64,000 nt of DNA from Flavobacteriaceae bacterium MAR_2010_72 (GTDB taxonomy: Bacteria > Bacteroidota > Bacteroidia > Flavobacteriales > Flavobacteriaceae), in NCBI GenBank assembly GCA_003550275.1, contig QXCW01000002.1, positions 2,913,501 to 2,977,500 on the forward strand, given 5' to 3'. Positions 46,825 through 57,200 of this stretch are shown one piece after another. Position 1 is the stretch's first letter. Each line of letters opens with the position of its first letter. The translations under genes were made by a program, and so were the position numbers. A model generated the notes under the pieces. That model was not told the origin of the DNA and ran no database searches. It was given only the letters and a program-made list of their open reading frames with translations.

Positions 46825-47787
46825 ATGAATTCAATTGAATCTTTTCAAATTTTCTTGAAAAAAGGCATGTATTTAGTGTTATTATTTTGTGTGGTAATTT
46901 TTGGATGCTCTTCTTCTGATGATACTACACCTGACACAGAACCTGAAATCATAGATGTTATTGATGATAATCCAGAACCTATAGTTCCTAACCCTCCTCC
47001 TGCCCTGCTTTATGCCAACATTGATTTCTCAAACTGGAAAGTCACTTTACCTGTTGACCTAAATAATAATGGTAGCCCTGACGAATATTTACCAGCACAA
47101 CTCATAAATAATGGGTATAGAACTTTAGACCCTGTTAAACCTTATATGTATGACGACACAACTGACGGTTCGATTGTCTTCTATACGTTTCCTGATGTTT
47201 CAACAACTAATAGTAGTTACTCAAGAACGGAATTAAGAGAATTGATCAATCCAAATAATTCCAAAGTAAATTGGTCCTTGAACACTGGAGGAAAAATGAC
47301 TGGTCGATTAAAAGTAGCTTCAATTTCTCAAGACACCCAATCTAGCAGTACCTATCATAATGTCATTGTTATGCAAATTCATGGCATTATTTCACAAGCC
47401 GACATGAGCACTTATGGTTTTTCGTCTAATAACGGCCCGCCTCTTTTAAAAATGTATTGGAAAGATGGCTACCTATGGGCACATAAAAAATCACTCGTCA
47501 ATGAAAGCACATCTGGAACAGACTTATTAAACGTGAGTAGTGCTACCTGGACCGATATTAAACACAACTTTGGTTATGTTGGATTTGAGCCCTTCAATTT
47601 TACCATAACAGCCTCTACAGGTAAATTAGAATTACAACTTAATAATAATACCCCTTATATCTATCAAGATGTTAGTCTTACTAAATGGCCATTTGAAAAT
47701 TATTTTAAAGCTGGTAATTATTTGGTTTCAACCAACGCCAATGCTTTTGCTTATGTAAAATATTACAGTCTTACAATTACACATTAA
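46825..47787 (+). CDS. PL7 alginate lyase lipoprotein
   Basis: A surface lipoprotein of about 320 residues with lipobox VVIFGCSS (Cys28), then an acidic Pro-rich linker (30-60) and a PL7 jelly-roll. Motifs are RTELRE at 134-139, QIH at 184-186 and YFKAGNY at 293-299. The start at 46825 is preferred because upstream codons overlap the operator; an internal Met at 46867 would give a tighter signal peptide. First gene of operon 2. It resembles the PL7 encoded at 59805 (shared DDTTDGS.VFY and YSR[TS]ELRE blocks) more than that at 44320. Confidence 0.92.
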   Translation: MNSIESFQIFLKKGMYLVLLFCVVIFGCSSSDDTTPDTEPEIIDVIDDNPEPIVPNPPPALLYANIDFSNWKVTLPVDLNNNGSPDEYLPAQLINNGYRTLDPVKPYMYDDTTDGSIVFYTFPDVSTTNSSYSRTELRELINPNNSKVNWSLNTGGKMTGRLKVASISQDTQSSSTYHNVIVMQIHGIISQADMSTYGFSSNNGPPLLKMYWKDGYLWAHKKSLVNESTSGTDLLNVSSATWTDIKHNFGYVGFEPFNFTITASTGKLELQLNNNTPYIYQDVSLTKWPFENYFKAGNYLVSTNANAFAYVKYYSLTITH

Positions 47788-47816
47788 CTTAAATATTAAC
47801 TTTTAAATCCATTCTT

Positions 47817-48965
47817 ATGAAAAAACTTTTACTATTTGTTACAATGCTCTCATTTGCGTTTGGGTATTCCCAATCCTATGATAATTCTTCAGGTTACTAC
47901 ATTAATGAACTAATTGCCAGCATATCAGGAACTGATATTCCTGATGAATATATTGAGTTGAGGGGTCCTGCTAGTGGTGTATTGCCCGCTGGCACATACT
48001 TTATTACTATTGAAGGTGATGGCGAAAGCGGAAATCTTGGCCAAGTTCAAGAAGTATTAGATTTAAGTGGCTTAAGTTTTGGTTCTAATGGCTACCTTAC
48101 AATTAGTTGGGATAGTGATCTATTAACTGCAGGTACTCAAAATTCATATCAAACAGCATTGGGGCTTGCTGCCTCTAATGACTATGATCAAACTACTGTT
48201 ACTGGATACGATGGTGATTTAATTGATTATACAGCTACATACATGCTTATCAGTGCTCCAGCGAGTCCTTCTGGTGTAAATGTCGATTCATCACCCCTTG
48301 ATGGCGAATTTGACGCTGCTGGAGCTCATACCTTATGGAACATATATGATTCAGTTAGCTCAATGGATGATGACGGCGCAGGAGCTAATTCAGAATATGC
48401 TTGGGCTCAAATGAATATAACTACAAATTACGATAATACTCCTAGTTATTTTGCTTTCCCAAGTGGAAGTTCGGTTATCAGTTTAAATGATGGTACGTCC
48501 GGTGCAAATGTATATTATATTGCTCGACAAGGAACCTCAACGGGATACGACCCAAATTCAGATTGGATGGCCGGGCAAACCAATTCAGGCTCAACAAGAC
48601 CAAATTGGACTTTTACTGGCGATCTACCACGAGTTCATCCTGATGCCTTGGCTTCTACAAGTCTTCCTGATTCTACTTTTGGTGGTCCAAACGAAGACCC
48701 TGCTAATGATGTTTTATCAACTGACGACTTTTTACTTTCTGCTTTTAAAATATATCCTAATCCAGCTAGCAATTATATACTGATTGAGTCAAAAAAAGCA
48801 CCAGTTTCTGGTATTGAAATTTTTAATGTCCTAGGTAAAAGCGTATCTTCTCATATTGAATTGGTTGATAATAAAGTTGATATTTCAGGTTTATCAAATG
48901 GGATGTATTTTTTGAAAATTAATTCAGACGGTCAATCAATCACTAAAAAAATAATAAAAGAATAA
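47817..48965 (+). CDS. secreted T9SS protein of unknown function with lamin-tail-like N-terminal domain
   Basis: A 382-residue protein with a signal peptide (to FGYSQ, about 19) and a first domain (about 25-160) with YINELIASISGTDIPDEYIEL, similar in style to lamin-tail/LTD domains (INEI..DWIEL). A mid-region rich in Asp, Ser and Gly follows, and then a type IX sorting domain (about 305-382: IYPNPASNYILIES, LSNGMYFLKI). It is embedded between PL7 and PL6 genes of operon 2. I see no catalytic motif; a structural or carbohydrate-binding role on the surface is possible. Confidence 0.8.
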   Translation: MKKLLLFVTMLSFAFGYSQSYDNSSGYYINELIASISGTDIPDEYIELRGPASGVLPAGTYFITIEGDGESGNLGQVQEVLDLSGLSFGSNGYLTISWDSDLLTAGTQNSYQTALGLAASNDYDQTTVTGYDGDLIDYTATYMLISAPASPSGVNVDSSPLDGEFDAAGAHTLWNIYDSVSSMDDDGAGANSEYAWAQMNITTNYDNTPSYFAFPSGSSVISLNDGTSGANVYYIARQGTSTGYDPNSDWMAGQTNSGSTRPNWTFTGDLPRVHPDALASTSLPDSTFGGPNEDPANDVLSTDDFLLSAFKIYPNPASNYILIESKKAPVSGIEIFNVLGKSVSSHIELVDNKVDISGLSNGMYFLKINSDGQSITKKIIKE

Positions 48966-48974
48966 ATCAAAATT

Positions 48975-51326
48975 GTGAATTTTAAACACTGGAAGCACAT
49001 ATATTATGCAGTAGTACTTATCACTTTACACTCCTGTTCAAGTCCAAAAGGCGATGCGGAAATAATTGTCAAAAACATAGACGAGTTCAATCAGGCGGTA
49101 AGTAAATCCCAGCCGGGAGATATCATAATAATGGCCAATGGGGTTTGGAAAAATACAGAATTGCTCTTTGAAGCCAAGGGAACAGCCGAAAACCCAATAA
49201 CCTTAACTGTTGAAGAAAAAGGCAAAGTGACCCTTGAAGGTGCTTCAAATTTGAGAATAGCAGGAGATTACCTCGTTGTGGAAGGATTAGTATTCGTCAA
49301 TGGATACACGCCAACCAACGAGGTAATTTCTTTTAAAAAAGACAATGAAACTCTGGCCAATAATAGTAGACTTACCGAATGTGTAATTGATAATTTCAAC
49401 AACCCACAACGCGACGAGCAAGATTATTGGATTGCTATATATGGCAAAAACAATAGAATAGATCACAATCATATCTCTGGGAAAAAAAATTTAGGAGTTA
49501 CTATGATTGTTGGATTAGACACCGAAGCCAGTAGAGAGAACAACAATCAAATAGATCATAATTATTTTGGACCACGACCTACCTTCGGCAACAATGGTGG
49601 TGAAACCTTAAGAATAGGAACAAGCCATCAGGCTTTGGACAACTCCAACACCCTTGTGGAGTCAAATTATTTTGATAGATGTAATGGTGAACATGAGATT
49701 ATTTCAAACAAATCTGGTCAAAACACTTTTAAATATAATACGTTTTTTGAATGTACCGGAACTTTAACCATGCGTCATGGTAACGAAACCCTAGTAGACG
49801 GCAATATGTTTATTGGTAACGGCAAACCAAGTACTGGAGGTGTCCGCGTGATTAACGAGAAACAAACCGTTATAAATAATTACCACATTGGTTTAACAGG
49901 CTATCGATTTAGAGGGGCATTTGTTATGATGAATGGTGTGCCTAATTCACCCCCCAATCGATATGTACAAGTTACAGATGCGGTTGTTAAAAACAATACA
50001 TTTATTAATTGCGACAATATTCAGTTATGTGCAGGTAGTGATGCAGAGCGAAGTGCGCCACCTTCAAATTCAGTCATATCTGATAATATTTTTTACCATG
50101 AATCCAAATCTAATTTATTTACAGTTTATGATGATATAAGCGGGATTACCTTTAATAATAATATAACAGGTGAGAATATTGAAACAGGAATTCAAAATGG
50201 TTTTGTAAAATCAGATATCAAATTGATAAAAAATGAATCTGGCTATTTAATTCCCCAATCCGATGCTATCCCAAACAAGGTAACTATTAGCCCTAATATT
50301 GCTACTAAAGAAAACACAGGGGTTAGCTGGTATTCGAAAGCAGACACTACCATAAGTTTAAATTCAGGAAATACGATTGAAGTAACCCCCGGATTAAACA
50401 CCTTGTTCGATGCGGTTAAAAACTCGAAACCAGGTGATATTATAGAACTTTCATCTGGGGCTTCATACTATTTATCTAAAACCGTAAATATAACACACCC
50501 ATTGTCCTTTAAAATTGACGGCAATCAGAATGCCATCGTTTTCTTTGAAAAAATGGCTGCGTTCGAGATTCAAAATGGAGGTAGCCTCTCATTAGATGGT
50601 ATGACCTTTGATGGCGCAACATCTCCTGATTATGCTGGGAATTCTGTTATTAGAACAAGTAAGAATTCAATGATTAATAACTATAAGTTATTTATTAATA
50701 ATTGTAATTTTAATAACTTGACCGTAAACCATTCCTTTGATGTGATTAAAGTATCTAAAAACACCTTTGCCGATACATTAAGCATTCAAAATTCAACATT
50801 TAGCAATATTACAGGTCACGTTGTCGCCCTTGATAAAGAAACCGATGATATTGGAGCCTACAACGCCGAATACGTTATTATGAAAAATAATGTGTTTAAA
50901 AATATACAAGGCCCTGCTTTAAGACTTTATAGAGGAGGCACAGACGAAAGCACCTTTGGGCCCTTTTTAGAATTAGAACACAATGTTTTTGATAAAGTAG
51001 GAGCTGGCAAAAGAAACAAATATAACGCTGCCATTTCATTGTATGGAGTACAAGAACATGAGGTTTTAAACAACATTTTTGTGGATTCAAAAGCCATAAA
51101 TATACACTTGGTCGTTGGTGAGCCTATCGTTAATATTTTAAATAATAATGTGTTTAATTCTGAAGACCTTATTGTAACGGGCGATCAAAAATACACGGTT
51201 GAAAACATTTGGCATTTGAATCCTAATTTTAATAACGGAACCTATCAACTACCTGAAAATTCACCTTTAAAAGGGAAGGGAACAGATAGTTTAGATTTAG
51301 GTTTAATTTCTATAATAAAACAATGA
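48975..51326 (+). CDS. PL6 alginate lyase lipoprotein
   Basis: A 783-residue lipoprotein (LITLHSCSSP, Cys21) and a relative of the PL6 encoded at 39760. The catalytic pair is Lys246 in HEIISNKSGQN and Arg267 in TLTMRHGNE, with conserved blocks NYFGPRPTFGNNGGETLRIG and NYFDRCNGEHE. A second beta-helix half starts near residue 470. The start codon is GTG at 48975, since no in-frame ATG precedes the signal peptide. Its end overlaps the PL17 start by four bases (ATGA), so the two are translationally coupled. Confidence 0.92.
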   Translation: MNFKHWKHIYYAVVLITLHSCSSPKGDAEIIVKNIDEFNQAVSKSQPGDIIIMANGVWKNTELLFEAKGTAENPITLTVEEKGKVTLEGASNLRIAGDYLVVEGLVFVNGYTPTNEVISFKKDNETLANNSRLTECVIDNFNNPQRDEQDYWIAIYGKNNRIDHNHISGKKNLGVTMIVGLDTEASRENNNQIDHNYFGPRPTFGNNGGETLRIGTSHQALDNSNTLVESNYFDRCNGEHEIISNKSGQNTFKYNTFFECTGTLTMRHGNETLVDGNMFIGNGKPSTGGVRVINEKQTVINNYHIGLTGYRFRGAFVMMNGVPNSPPNRYVQVTDAVVKNNTFINCDNIQLCAGSDAERSAPPSNSVISDNIFYHESKSNLFTVYDDISGITFNNNITGENIETGIQNGFVKSDIKLIKNESGYLIPQSDAIPNKVTISPNIATKENTGVSWYSKADTTISLNSGNTIEVTPGLNTLFDAVKNSKPGDIIELSSGASYYLSKTVNITHPLSFKIDGNQNAIVFFEKMAAFEIQNGGSLSLDGMTFDGATSPDYAGNSVIRTSKNSMINNYKLFINNCNFNNLTVNHSFDVIKVSKNTFADTLSIQNSTFSNITGHVVALDKETDDIGAYNAEYVIMKNNVFKNIQGPALRLYRGGTDESTFGPFLELEHNVFDKVGAGKRNKYNAAISLYGVQEHEVLNNIFVDSKAINIHLVVGEPIVNILNNNVFNSEDLIVTGDQKYTVENIWHLNPNFNNGTYQLPENSPLKGKGTDSLDLGLISIIKQ

Positions 51327-53590
51327 CTCGATTTATCAAAATAATATACGTTTTCATGTTTTGTGCGATGGTATTATCATGTAATACACCATCCAATAGC
51401 GAAACCAAAAATGAAGAACACAAATCTCATCCTAATTTAATCCTGACTGCAAAAGGTGTTAGTGCCATAAAATCAAAACTTGGAAAAATACCACTATTCG
51501 ACAAGTCACTTGCAGAGACAAAAGCGGAGGTTGATGCCGAAATCGAATTTGGTATCGAAGTTCCAATACCGAAAGATTTTTCTGGGGGATATACCCATGA
51601 ACGGCATAAAAAGAATTTTTTGATGCTCCAAAAAGCTGGTGTGCTCTTTCAAATTTTAGATGATGAAAAATATGCCATTTATGTACGCGATATGCTCATG
51701 GCCTATGCTAAACTCTACCCTACTTTGCCTATTCATCCCCAAGAACGTTCTTACGCCCGTGGAAAATTATTTTGGCAATGTCTCAATGATTCTAATTGGT
51801 TAGTTTATACAAGTCAGGCTTATGACTGTATTTACGATTGGCTTTCCAAGGAAGAGAGAACTATTTTGGAAAATGATTTGTTTAGACCATTTGCCGATTT
51901 CATTTCAAGTGATAATCCGCAGTTTTTTAATCGCGTTCATAACCATAGTACTTGGGGCAATGTAGCCGTTGGAATGATCGCCCTTGTGATGGATGATGAC
52001 AGCTTATTACAACGTGCACTATACGGAATAAAAAATGTGAATCTCGATGCTAATATGAAGGATAATGACGGTGGTTTCATAAATAGAGAAGGTAAATCTG
52101 GTTTCTTTGCGAATCTTGATGAGCCATTTTCACCAGATGGTTATTACACCGAAGGACCTTATTACCAACGCTATGCCATGTATCCATTTTTGATCTTTGC
52201 AGAGGCACTTCAAAATAAAAAGCCAGAATTAAAAATATTTGAATATAAAGACAGTGTTCTTATTAAATCGGTTAATGCTTTAATCAATTTGTCAGATGAA
52301 AATGGCGACTTCTTCCCTATTAACGATGCCCAAAAAGGAATGTCATATTATTCCAGGGAATTGGTTACGGCGGTTGATATTGCCTATCATTTTGGAGGTC
52401 ATAATCCACAACTTTTAGGTATTGCTGAAAAGCAAGGGCGTGTTGTTTTGGATGATAGTGGCTTGTCTGTCGCAAAGGATATTGAATTAGGCAAAACTGA
52501 ACCCTTTGTAAAGTCCTCTATAGAGCTTCGTGATGGTCCCGAAGGCGACCAAGGCGGCCTAGGAATTTTGAGAAATAACCCTATGGAATTGGTTTTTAAA
52601 TACGCAGCTCAAGGTTTAAGTCATGGTCATTATGATAAATTATCGTTCTCCTTATATGAAGATGGGAATGAAGTTTTGCAAGATTACGGATTAGCTCGTT
52701 TTGTAAATATTGAACAAAAAGGAGGTGGCAACTATTTAAAAGAAAACACAACATGGGCAAAACAAACCATAGCACATAACTCGGTCGTTCAAAATGAACA
52801 ATCCCATTTTAACGGAGATTATGAAACAGGAAGCAAACACCATTCAGAAGGTTATATTTTTGATGTAACTCATCCTGACCTTCAAGTTGTAAGTGCTAAA
52901 GAAAACAATGCTTATCCTGAAACCGCCATCCAAAGAACAATGGCAATAATAAAAGACAGCAGTCATGTAAAGCCTTTCGTTTTGGATATTGTTAAGGTTG
53001 CTTCAAATAAGGCAAATCAATATGACCTACCCTTCTATTATTTGGGGCAGTTGATGAAAACCAATATAGAATACACTAGTCCTAAATCTTTAACACAACT
53101 TGGGTCAGCAAATGGTTACCAGCATTTATTTACTGAAGGACAAGGAATTTCAAACGGAAGTAATTCAACTTTGAATTGGCTTCTTAATGACAAATTTTAT
53201 ACGCTTACTTCAGTTACCACTAAAGGAGATGAGTTAATTTTTGCAAGAATCGGTGCCAACGATCCTAACTTTAATCTACGCCGTGAACCTGCATTGATAC
53301 TTAGAAAGAAAAACACAAAAGACGCACTATTTGTGTCAATCATTGAATCCCACGGCACTTATAGTCCCGTTTCAGAATTTGCGGTAAACGCGTATAGTAC
53401 GATTGCTAAAATAGAAGTATTATATGATGAACCAAATTACACGGCCGTCGAAATCATGATGGTTAATGGAAATTCAAAGGTGTTCATTATATCCAATACA
53501 AATAATCAGAAAACACAAACACATCACTTAAGTATAAATGGAAAGGAATACCAATGGAATGGTCCCTTCGCTTTCCAAAACATTAAATAA
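51323..53590 (+). CDS. PL17 exolytic oligoalginate lyase lipoprotein
   Basis: A 755-residue lipoprotein (AMVLSCNTP, Cys20) that releases unsaturated uronate monomer from alginate oligomers, probably in the periplasm. It has the layout of Alg17C-type enzymes: an N-terminal toroid with HPNLILTAKGV, ERSYARGKLFWQCLNDSNW, Asn207-His208 in FNRVHNHSTWGN, Tyr residues in YYTEGPYYQRY (274-284), and His434/His436 in LSHGHYDKLSF of the beta domain. Its product is the substrate of the KdgF protein encoded eight bases downstream. Confidence 0.94.
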   Translation: MTRFIKIIYVFMFCAMVLSCNTPSNSETKNEEHKSHPNLILTAKGVSAIKSKLGKIPLFDKSLAETKAEVDAEIEFGIEVPIPKDFSGGYTHERHKKNFLMLQKAGVLFQILDDEKYAIYVRDMLMAYAKLYPTLPIHPQERSYARGKLFWQCLNDSNWLVYTSQAYDCIYDWLSKEERTILENDLFRPFADFISSDNPQFFNRVHNHSTWGNVAVGMIALVMDDDSLLQRALYGIKNVNLDANMKDNDGGFINREGKSGFFANLDEPFSPDGYYTEGPYYQRYAMYPFLIFAEALQNKKPELKIFEYKDSVLIKSVNALINLSDENGDFFPINDAQKGMSYYSRELVTAVDIAYHFGGHNPQLLGIAEKQGRVVLDDSGLSVAKDIELGKTEPFVKSSIELRDGPEGDQGGLGILRNNPMELVFKYAAQGLSHGHYDKLSFSLYEDGNEVLQDYGLARFVNIEQKGGGNYLKENTTWAKQTIAHNSVVQNEQSHFNGDYETGSKHHSEGYIFDVTHPDLQVVSAKENNAYPETAIQRTMAIIKDSSHVKPFVLDIVKVASNKANQYDLPFYYLGQLMKTNIEYTSPKSLTQLGSANGYQHLFTEGQGISNGSNSTLNWLLNDKFYTLTSVTTKGDELIFARIGANDPNFNLRREPALILRKKNTKDALFVSIIESHGTYSPVSEFAVNAYSTIAKIEVLYDEPNYTAVEIMMVNGNSKVFIISNTNNQKTQTHHLSINGKEYQWNGPFAFQNIK

Positions 53591-53597
53591 TTAAATT

Positions 53598-53945
53598 ATG
53601 AAAACATTTGGAACAAGTAAGGAATTCATCTTTGGAGATGAAATGGAATGGGAAGTTGTTGGCGAGGGCTTGAAACGTAAAATTATGGGGTATGATGATA
53701 AAATCATGCTTGTAAAGGTACATTTTGAAGTAGGTGCTGTAGGCGTCATGCACGAGCACTATCACTCACAAGTAACCTATGTTGAAAGTGGAGAATATAG
53801 GCTTACAATTGGCGACGAAACCAAAATAGTAAAAGGTGGGGATTCATTCTACATACCACCACATGTTATGCATGGTGCAGTATGCACAAAATCAGGGGTT
53901 TTGATTGACGTTTTTAGCCCAATTAGAGAAGATTTCATGCAATAA
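53598..53945 (+). CDS. kdgF: KdgF-type cupin, unsaturated uronate to keto-uronate conversion
   Basis: A 115-residue single cupin that speeds conversion of 4,5-unsaturated uronate monomer to its linear keto form (DEH from alginate). The metal ligands of the family are present: His52, His54 and Gln58 in MHEHYHSQ, and His92 in IPPHVMHG. There is no signal peptide, so it acts in the cytoplasm. It is the last gene of operon 2, directly after PL17, which matches the pathway order. Confidence 0.9.
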   Translation: MKTFGTSKEFIFGDEMEWEVVGEGLKRKIMGYDDKIMLVKVHFEVGAVGVMHEHYHSQVTYVESGEYRLTIGDETKIVKGGDSFYIPPHVMHGAVCTKSGVLIDVFSPIREDFMQ

Positions 53946-54009
53946 TTCTCTGTTTTCGTAAGAATTATTGACGAAAATCATAAAATTTTAAACTTTTTTT
54001 AAGAAAAAG

Positions 54010-54061
54010 TTGGAGTTAATTAAAAATTATCTATATTTGGTAAACCAGATTGGTTAACCAG
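54010..54061 (+). promoter_or_regulatory. promoter with GntR tandem operator, alginate susCD operon
   Basis: TTG at 54010-54012, 19 bases, TATATTTG at 54032-54039, then operator 54037-54061 (TTGGTAAACCAG, AT, TGGTTAACCAG). The spacing equals the Bacteroidota consensus. It lies about 195 bases before susC, leaving a long leader that carries two further elements (54078 and 54121). Together they fill the 311-base gap after kdgF. Confidence 0.9.
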
Positions 54062-54077
54062 TTTAATCAGCCTTAAA

Positions 54078-54105
54078 AAAAGGACAGGTGCACACCCATC
54101 CTTTT
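54078..54105 (+). other. hairpin in the susC leader
   Basis: AAAAGGA pairs with TCCTTTT (7 bp), and inside it GGTG faces CACC across CA/CA internal loops. The 3' side ends in TTTT, so it could act as a weak terminator or attenuator, or protect the leader RNA. Confidence 0.6.
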
Positions 54106-54120
54106 AACATCATACTTCTT

Positions 54121-54185
54121 TGGAGGGAAGTAAAATTACATGTAGCTACTATATAGAACATGTTTACTGCAAAAATACTAAACTA
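54121..54185 (+). promoter_or_regulatory. conserved leader element, copy 1 (before alginate susC)
   Basis: TGGAGGGAAGTAAAATT at 54121-54137, TTTACTGC at 54163-54170 and ACTAAACTA at 54177-54185 recur in the same order at 61601-61679 before the hexuronate-porter gene. AGTAAA and TTTACT can pair around a variable stem (ACATGT...ACATGT here). Both copies end about 70 bases before a transporter start. It may be a structured RNA or a second protein-binding site; the type is unknown to me. Confidence 0.6.
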
Positions 54186-54256
54186 ACCGTTACAATGCAA
54201 TAACATGTTTTAAGTGACTATTTAATACTAACAAGTTTAAACTAAAACAATTAATT

Positions 54257-57200
54257 ATGAACTTAAAAACTAAGCTGACATTAATTATAACACTTTTTAT
54301 AAGTGTTACAATTTTTGCTCAAGATCGCTTCACAATCAACGGTACCGTGGTTTCTGAAGTGGACAACTTGCCATTACCAGGTGTTAACATTATTATTTTA
54401 GGCACCACGTCTGGAGTATCTACAGATTTTGATGGAAACTATCAAATTCAAGCAAAAACTGGAGACGTTCTTCAATTTTCCTTTTTAGGCTATGTTTCCA
54501 AAACTGTTATCGTAGCGAATCAACAAACTATAAATGTTGCCCTAGCAGAAGATGCCAGTCAACTTGATGAAGTCGTGGTTGTTGGTTACGGTACTCAAAA
54601 GAAATCGCATTTAACCGGTGCTATTTCTAAAGTAGTGAATGAAGATTTAGATCAAATAGCGGTGTCAAGGGTAGACGATGCACTTATTGGTCAAGTATCA
54701 GGGGTAAATATCCAAGCAACAAATGCAGAAGCTGGAGGTGCTCCCACAATTACCATTAGAGGAGTTGGATCCATTACTGCAGATTCTGGCCCAGCATTGG
54801 TGGTAGATGGTGTAGTAGTAAGTTCAGAATTTCTTGGAAACCTTGATATGAACGATGTTGAATCTTTTGAAGTTTTAAAAGATGCCGCATCTGCTGCAAT
54901 TTATGGTAGTGAGGGATCTAATGGTGTTATTTTAATCACTACAAAGAGTGGAAAGGCTGGAAAAACAAAATTTAGCTATCAAACCTATACCGGTTATAAA
55001 CAAGCACATGGCAGTGATGACTATAGAAAAAGTACACGAAAGTGGGCTGAAATAGAGCGAGCTGCTACGGGAACAATTGGAGGAGAAAACCTCTACGCGC
55101 TAGCTATAGTTGGCATTACGGGTATTGACCGAGATTGGCAAGATGTGTTTTTTGATGGAGGAACCATTACTAGCCATTCTTTTGCCGCACGTGGAGGTAC
55201 AGAAAGCACTAAATTTAGTACTTCGTTAAGATATCTTGGTGACGAAGGTGTTGTAATTACGGATGATTACAAATTATACACGGGAAACTTGAAGATTGAT
55301 TCCAAATTAGGAAAAAACGTGAAATTTGGACTAAATGTTACCCCATCTTACACAAAACAACGAAGATTGCCAACTTCAATCCATAATCCATTACGTCAAT
55401 CACCTTGGTTGCCTATTTATCATACTGAAGGGACGCTTCAGTTTATCAATCGTGGTTCTTATCCAGATGTTGGGGTTGGAGATTATTTCTATGAAAACCA
55501 TTTAGTTAATATGGATTTTGATAATGATGGCAGCAATGAAAGGCCCCGTACTTCAGGGGATTCCAATCCTTATGCACAATATGTAGAACGAGAACATTAT
55601 GAATATAATACCAAACTCTATGGCTCTACATACTTTAGCGTTGATATTTTGGATGGACTTACAGCAAGAACGTCCTTGGGTGTTACGATAGAGCAAAGAA
55701 AAAGGACGCGATGGGATGGCACATTACATCATGCCAGCGGGGCTAGTAGAGCCGCCTATAATTTACAAAACAGGTTCCGAACAAGATTAATTTCAGATAA
55801 CACTTTAAATTATAGTAAAACAATTGGAGATCACGATATCGACTTACTGGCAGGATTGACAGTACAACAAAGAAAATCAGAAAATAGTGAAATTTCTGGA
55901 ACTGGTTTTTCAAATGATTTGCTTAAAAATTTACAAGGTGCAACCGCAATTTCTGAATATTTTGAAACCAATTCAGAACTTAAAAAGATAGGTTATTTTG
56001 GTAGGATCAACTATGCCTATGCCGACAAATACTTATTATCGGCTTCGTTTAGGCGTGATGGTAGTTCTGTGTTTGGGGTCGATACCAAGTGGGGTAATTT
56101 CCCAGCGGTATCTGTAGGTTGGAACGTTGCTAAAGAAGATTTTTTGAGAAATAGTAATTTTATAAACAACCTAAAGTTAAGGGCCAGTTATGGTTTTACC
56201 GGAGCTGAGAACTTTAATGTAGGCAACGATGTTGTAAACTCATGGCCTTATTTGGCATTGTTGCAAAATTCAAACGCTATTGTGGACGGTAGTATTGCCT
56301 CTGGTGTTTCACCACTTAATATTGCAAATGCCTTGTTACAATGGGAGGCTTCAGAAGAATTCAATCCTGCAGTGGATTTTGGATTTTTTAATAACAGAAT
56401 ATCTGGAACCTTGGATTACTACCAAAGAACCAGTGACAAATTACTTTTGGAGAACCCTGTGTCCTATGTAACTGGATTTTCAGGTGGTATTGTAAATTTA
56501 GGTGAAGTGCGAAATAGAGGCTGGGAATTGGAATTGAGAACCAAAAATATTACCAGCGAGAAATTTTCTTGGAATTCTACCTTTATAGCATCAACCAACC
56601 AAAATGAATTGCTCAGTTTTGGTGATTCTAACAATGCCTTGATAGAAGATACATATGGCAGAAACTCGCAATGGATTAACCGAATAGGAGAACCTATATC
56701 ATCCTACTGGGGCTATGTAGTAGATACAGATGCCTATAACGAGATTGATTTTAGAACAACCTATGTTGACAACCCTTGGAATCGAATTAATGGTCAGGCT
56801 GAGGACACTATAGTGAAAGATTTAAACGGTGATGGTATCATTACCGAAGAAGATAAAACTATTCTAGGCGATCCCTATCCAGACTTGGTCTACAGTTTTA
56901 CCAATGAATTTAAATTAGGGGATTTTGATTTCTCTTTTATGGTACAGGGAAGCTTAGGTGCCCAAGTAAATAATATTGGAGACCAATATTTCTTTAATTG
57001 GTTTGGCAACAGAACCAGAAGTGGCGGTGAAGTACAAGCAGTTGCCAATGGCCTTGTCCCGCATGAATCTTTTATTCAAGAAAAAGTTTTGACTAGTGAA
57101 GTTATCGCAAGCGCAGACTATTTTTCATTGCGTAATGTAAATATTGGGTATAACTTTCCAGAAGACGTAACCTCCAAAATAGGGGTGTCAGACATAAGAC

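Noticed and set aside
54122-54127. GGAGGG in the leader element as a ribosome-binding site.
   Set aside because: It lies 130 bases from the start codon with no reading frame behind it, and genes in this window do not use Shine-Dalgarno sites.
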